A stretch of 64,000 nucleotides of DNA from Sepioteuthis lessoniana. Its lineage: Eukaryota; Mollusca; Cephalopoda; Myopsida; Loliginidae. Below are positions 63,930 to 64,000 of the stretch, in pieces (position 1 is the first letter of the stretch; each line of letters begins with the position of its first letter). Under the pieces are notes generated by a model. It saw only the letters and a list, made by a program, of their open reading frames with translations, had not been told where the DNA came from and ran no database searches. Position numbers and translations under genes: made by a program. The stretch is taken from assembly GCA_963585895.1 (NCBI GenBank), contig OY757924.1, positions 58,923,440 through 58,987,439 of the forward strand. Reading direction: 5' to 3'.

Positions 63930-64000
63930 TCCACGAAGCGTAGTGGCTAAAGTGCTCGTCTGTGACATTATAATAAGTAAGTTCGAAATTGAGTCACACT
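63930..64000 (+). other. tRNA-like SINE head, truncated by window end
   Basis: GCGTAGTGGCTAAAGTGC (box A) and AAGTTCGAAATTGAG (box B) in tRNA spacing. Likely the head of a tRNA-derived SINE that continues past the window. Confidence 0.5.

Overview
This is a eukaryotic, AT-rich, intergenic window made almost entirely of transposable elements and simple repeats. I could not identify a host protein-coding gene, rRNA or functional tRNA gene in the 64 kb. The mix of tRNA-derived SINEs, RTE-type and Tx1-type LINEs, a LINE with a restriction-like endonuclease, palindromic foldback-like repeats and dense CA/TA/TC microsatellites fits a mollusc, and most probably a cephalopod (octopus-like). That assignment rests on remembered resemblance, not on a search.

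Layout. 1-2.5 kb: degraded SINE and dispersed-repeat fragments. 2.5-10.05 kb: a nearly complete Tx1-like non-LTR retrotransposon (ORF1 at 3298-5406; ORF2 from 5421 to 8889, broken by one frameshift and one in-frame TAG). It carries an 18-bp target-site-like duplication and lies between two near-identical 410-bp direct repeats. 10.05-13.4 kb: an RTE-type LINE with an uninterrupted 1008-residue endonuclease/reverse transcriptase ORF. 13.4-17.4 kb: nested SINEs, an old RTE remnant and a MITE relic. 17.4-20 kb: an 88-bp satellite, then a 1.7-kb palindromic foldback-like element with an internal ~147-bp higher-order tandem repeat. 20-33 kb: many 5'-truncated copies of the restriction-like-endonuclease (RLE) LINE, SINEs, foldback arms and a MITE with nested hairpins. 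33-45 kb: RTE 3' ends, an internally deleted mariner, foldback arms carrying candidate solo LTRs, and SINEs. 45-53.6 kb: more RLE-LINE chains and an unclassified dispersed repeat. 53.6-59.8 kb: a head-to-tail chain of RLE-LINE copies, one retaining much of the reverse transcriptase. 59.8-64 kb: a foldback arm, a ~46-bp minisatellite interrupted by a candidate solo LTR and a mariner fragment, and three RTE fragments.

How the parts relate. Three LINE lineages with different end chemistry coexist. The Tx1-like element has an AP endonuclease, two ORFs and a CCHC C-terminus. The RTE has one ORF whose stop codon lies inside a (TGA)n tail. The RLE LINE has a CCHC motif followed by an RPD...D endonuclease motif and ends in (TAA)n. 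Two tRNA-derived SINE families (called SINE A and SINE B here) and a foldback family (called family C) have inserted repeatedly into one another and into the LINEs. Several insertions have readable target-site duplications, so their relative order can be worked out. The most unusual signals are the TAA-linked LINE chains, the foldback family with its 147-bp higher-order repeat and derived 88-bp satellite, and the long direct repeats around the Tx1-like element. Family names A, B, C, D, E and F are local labels only.
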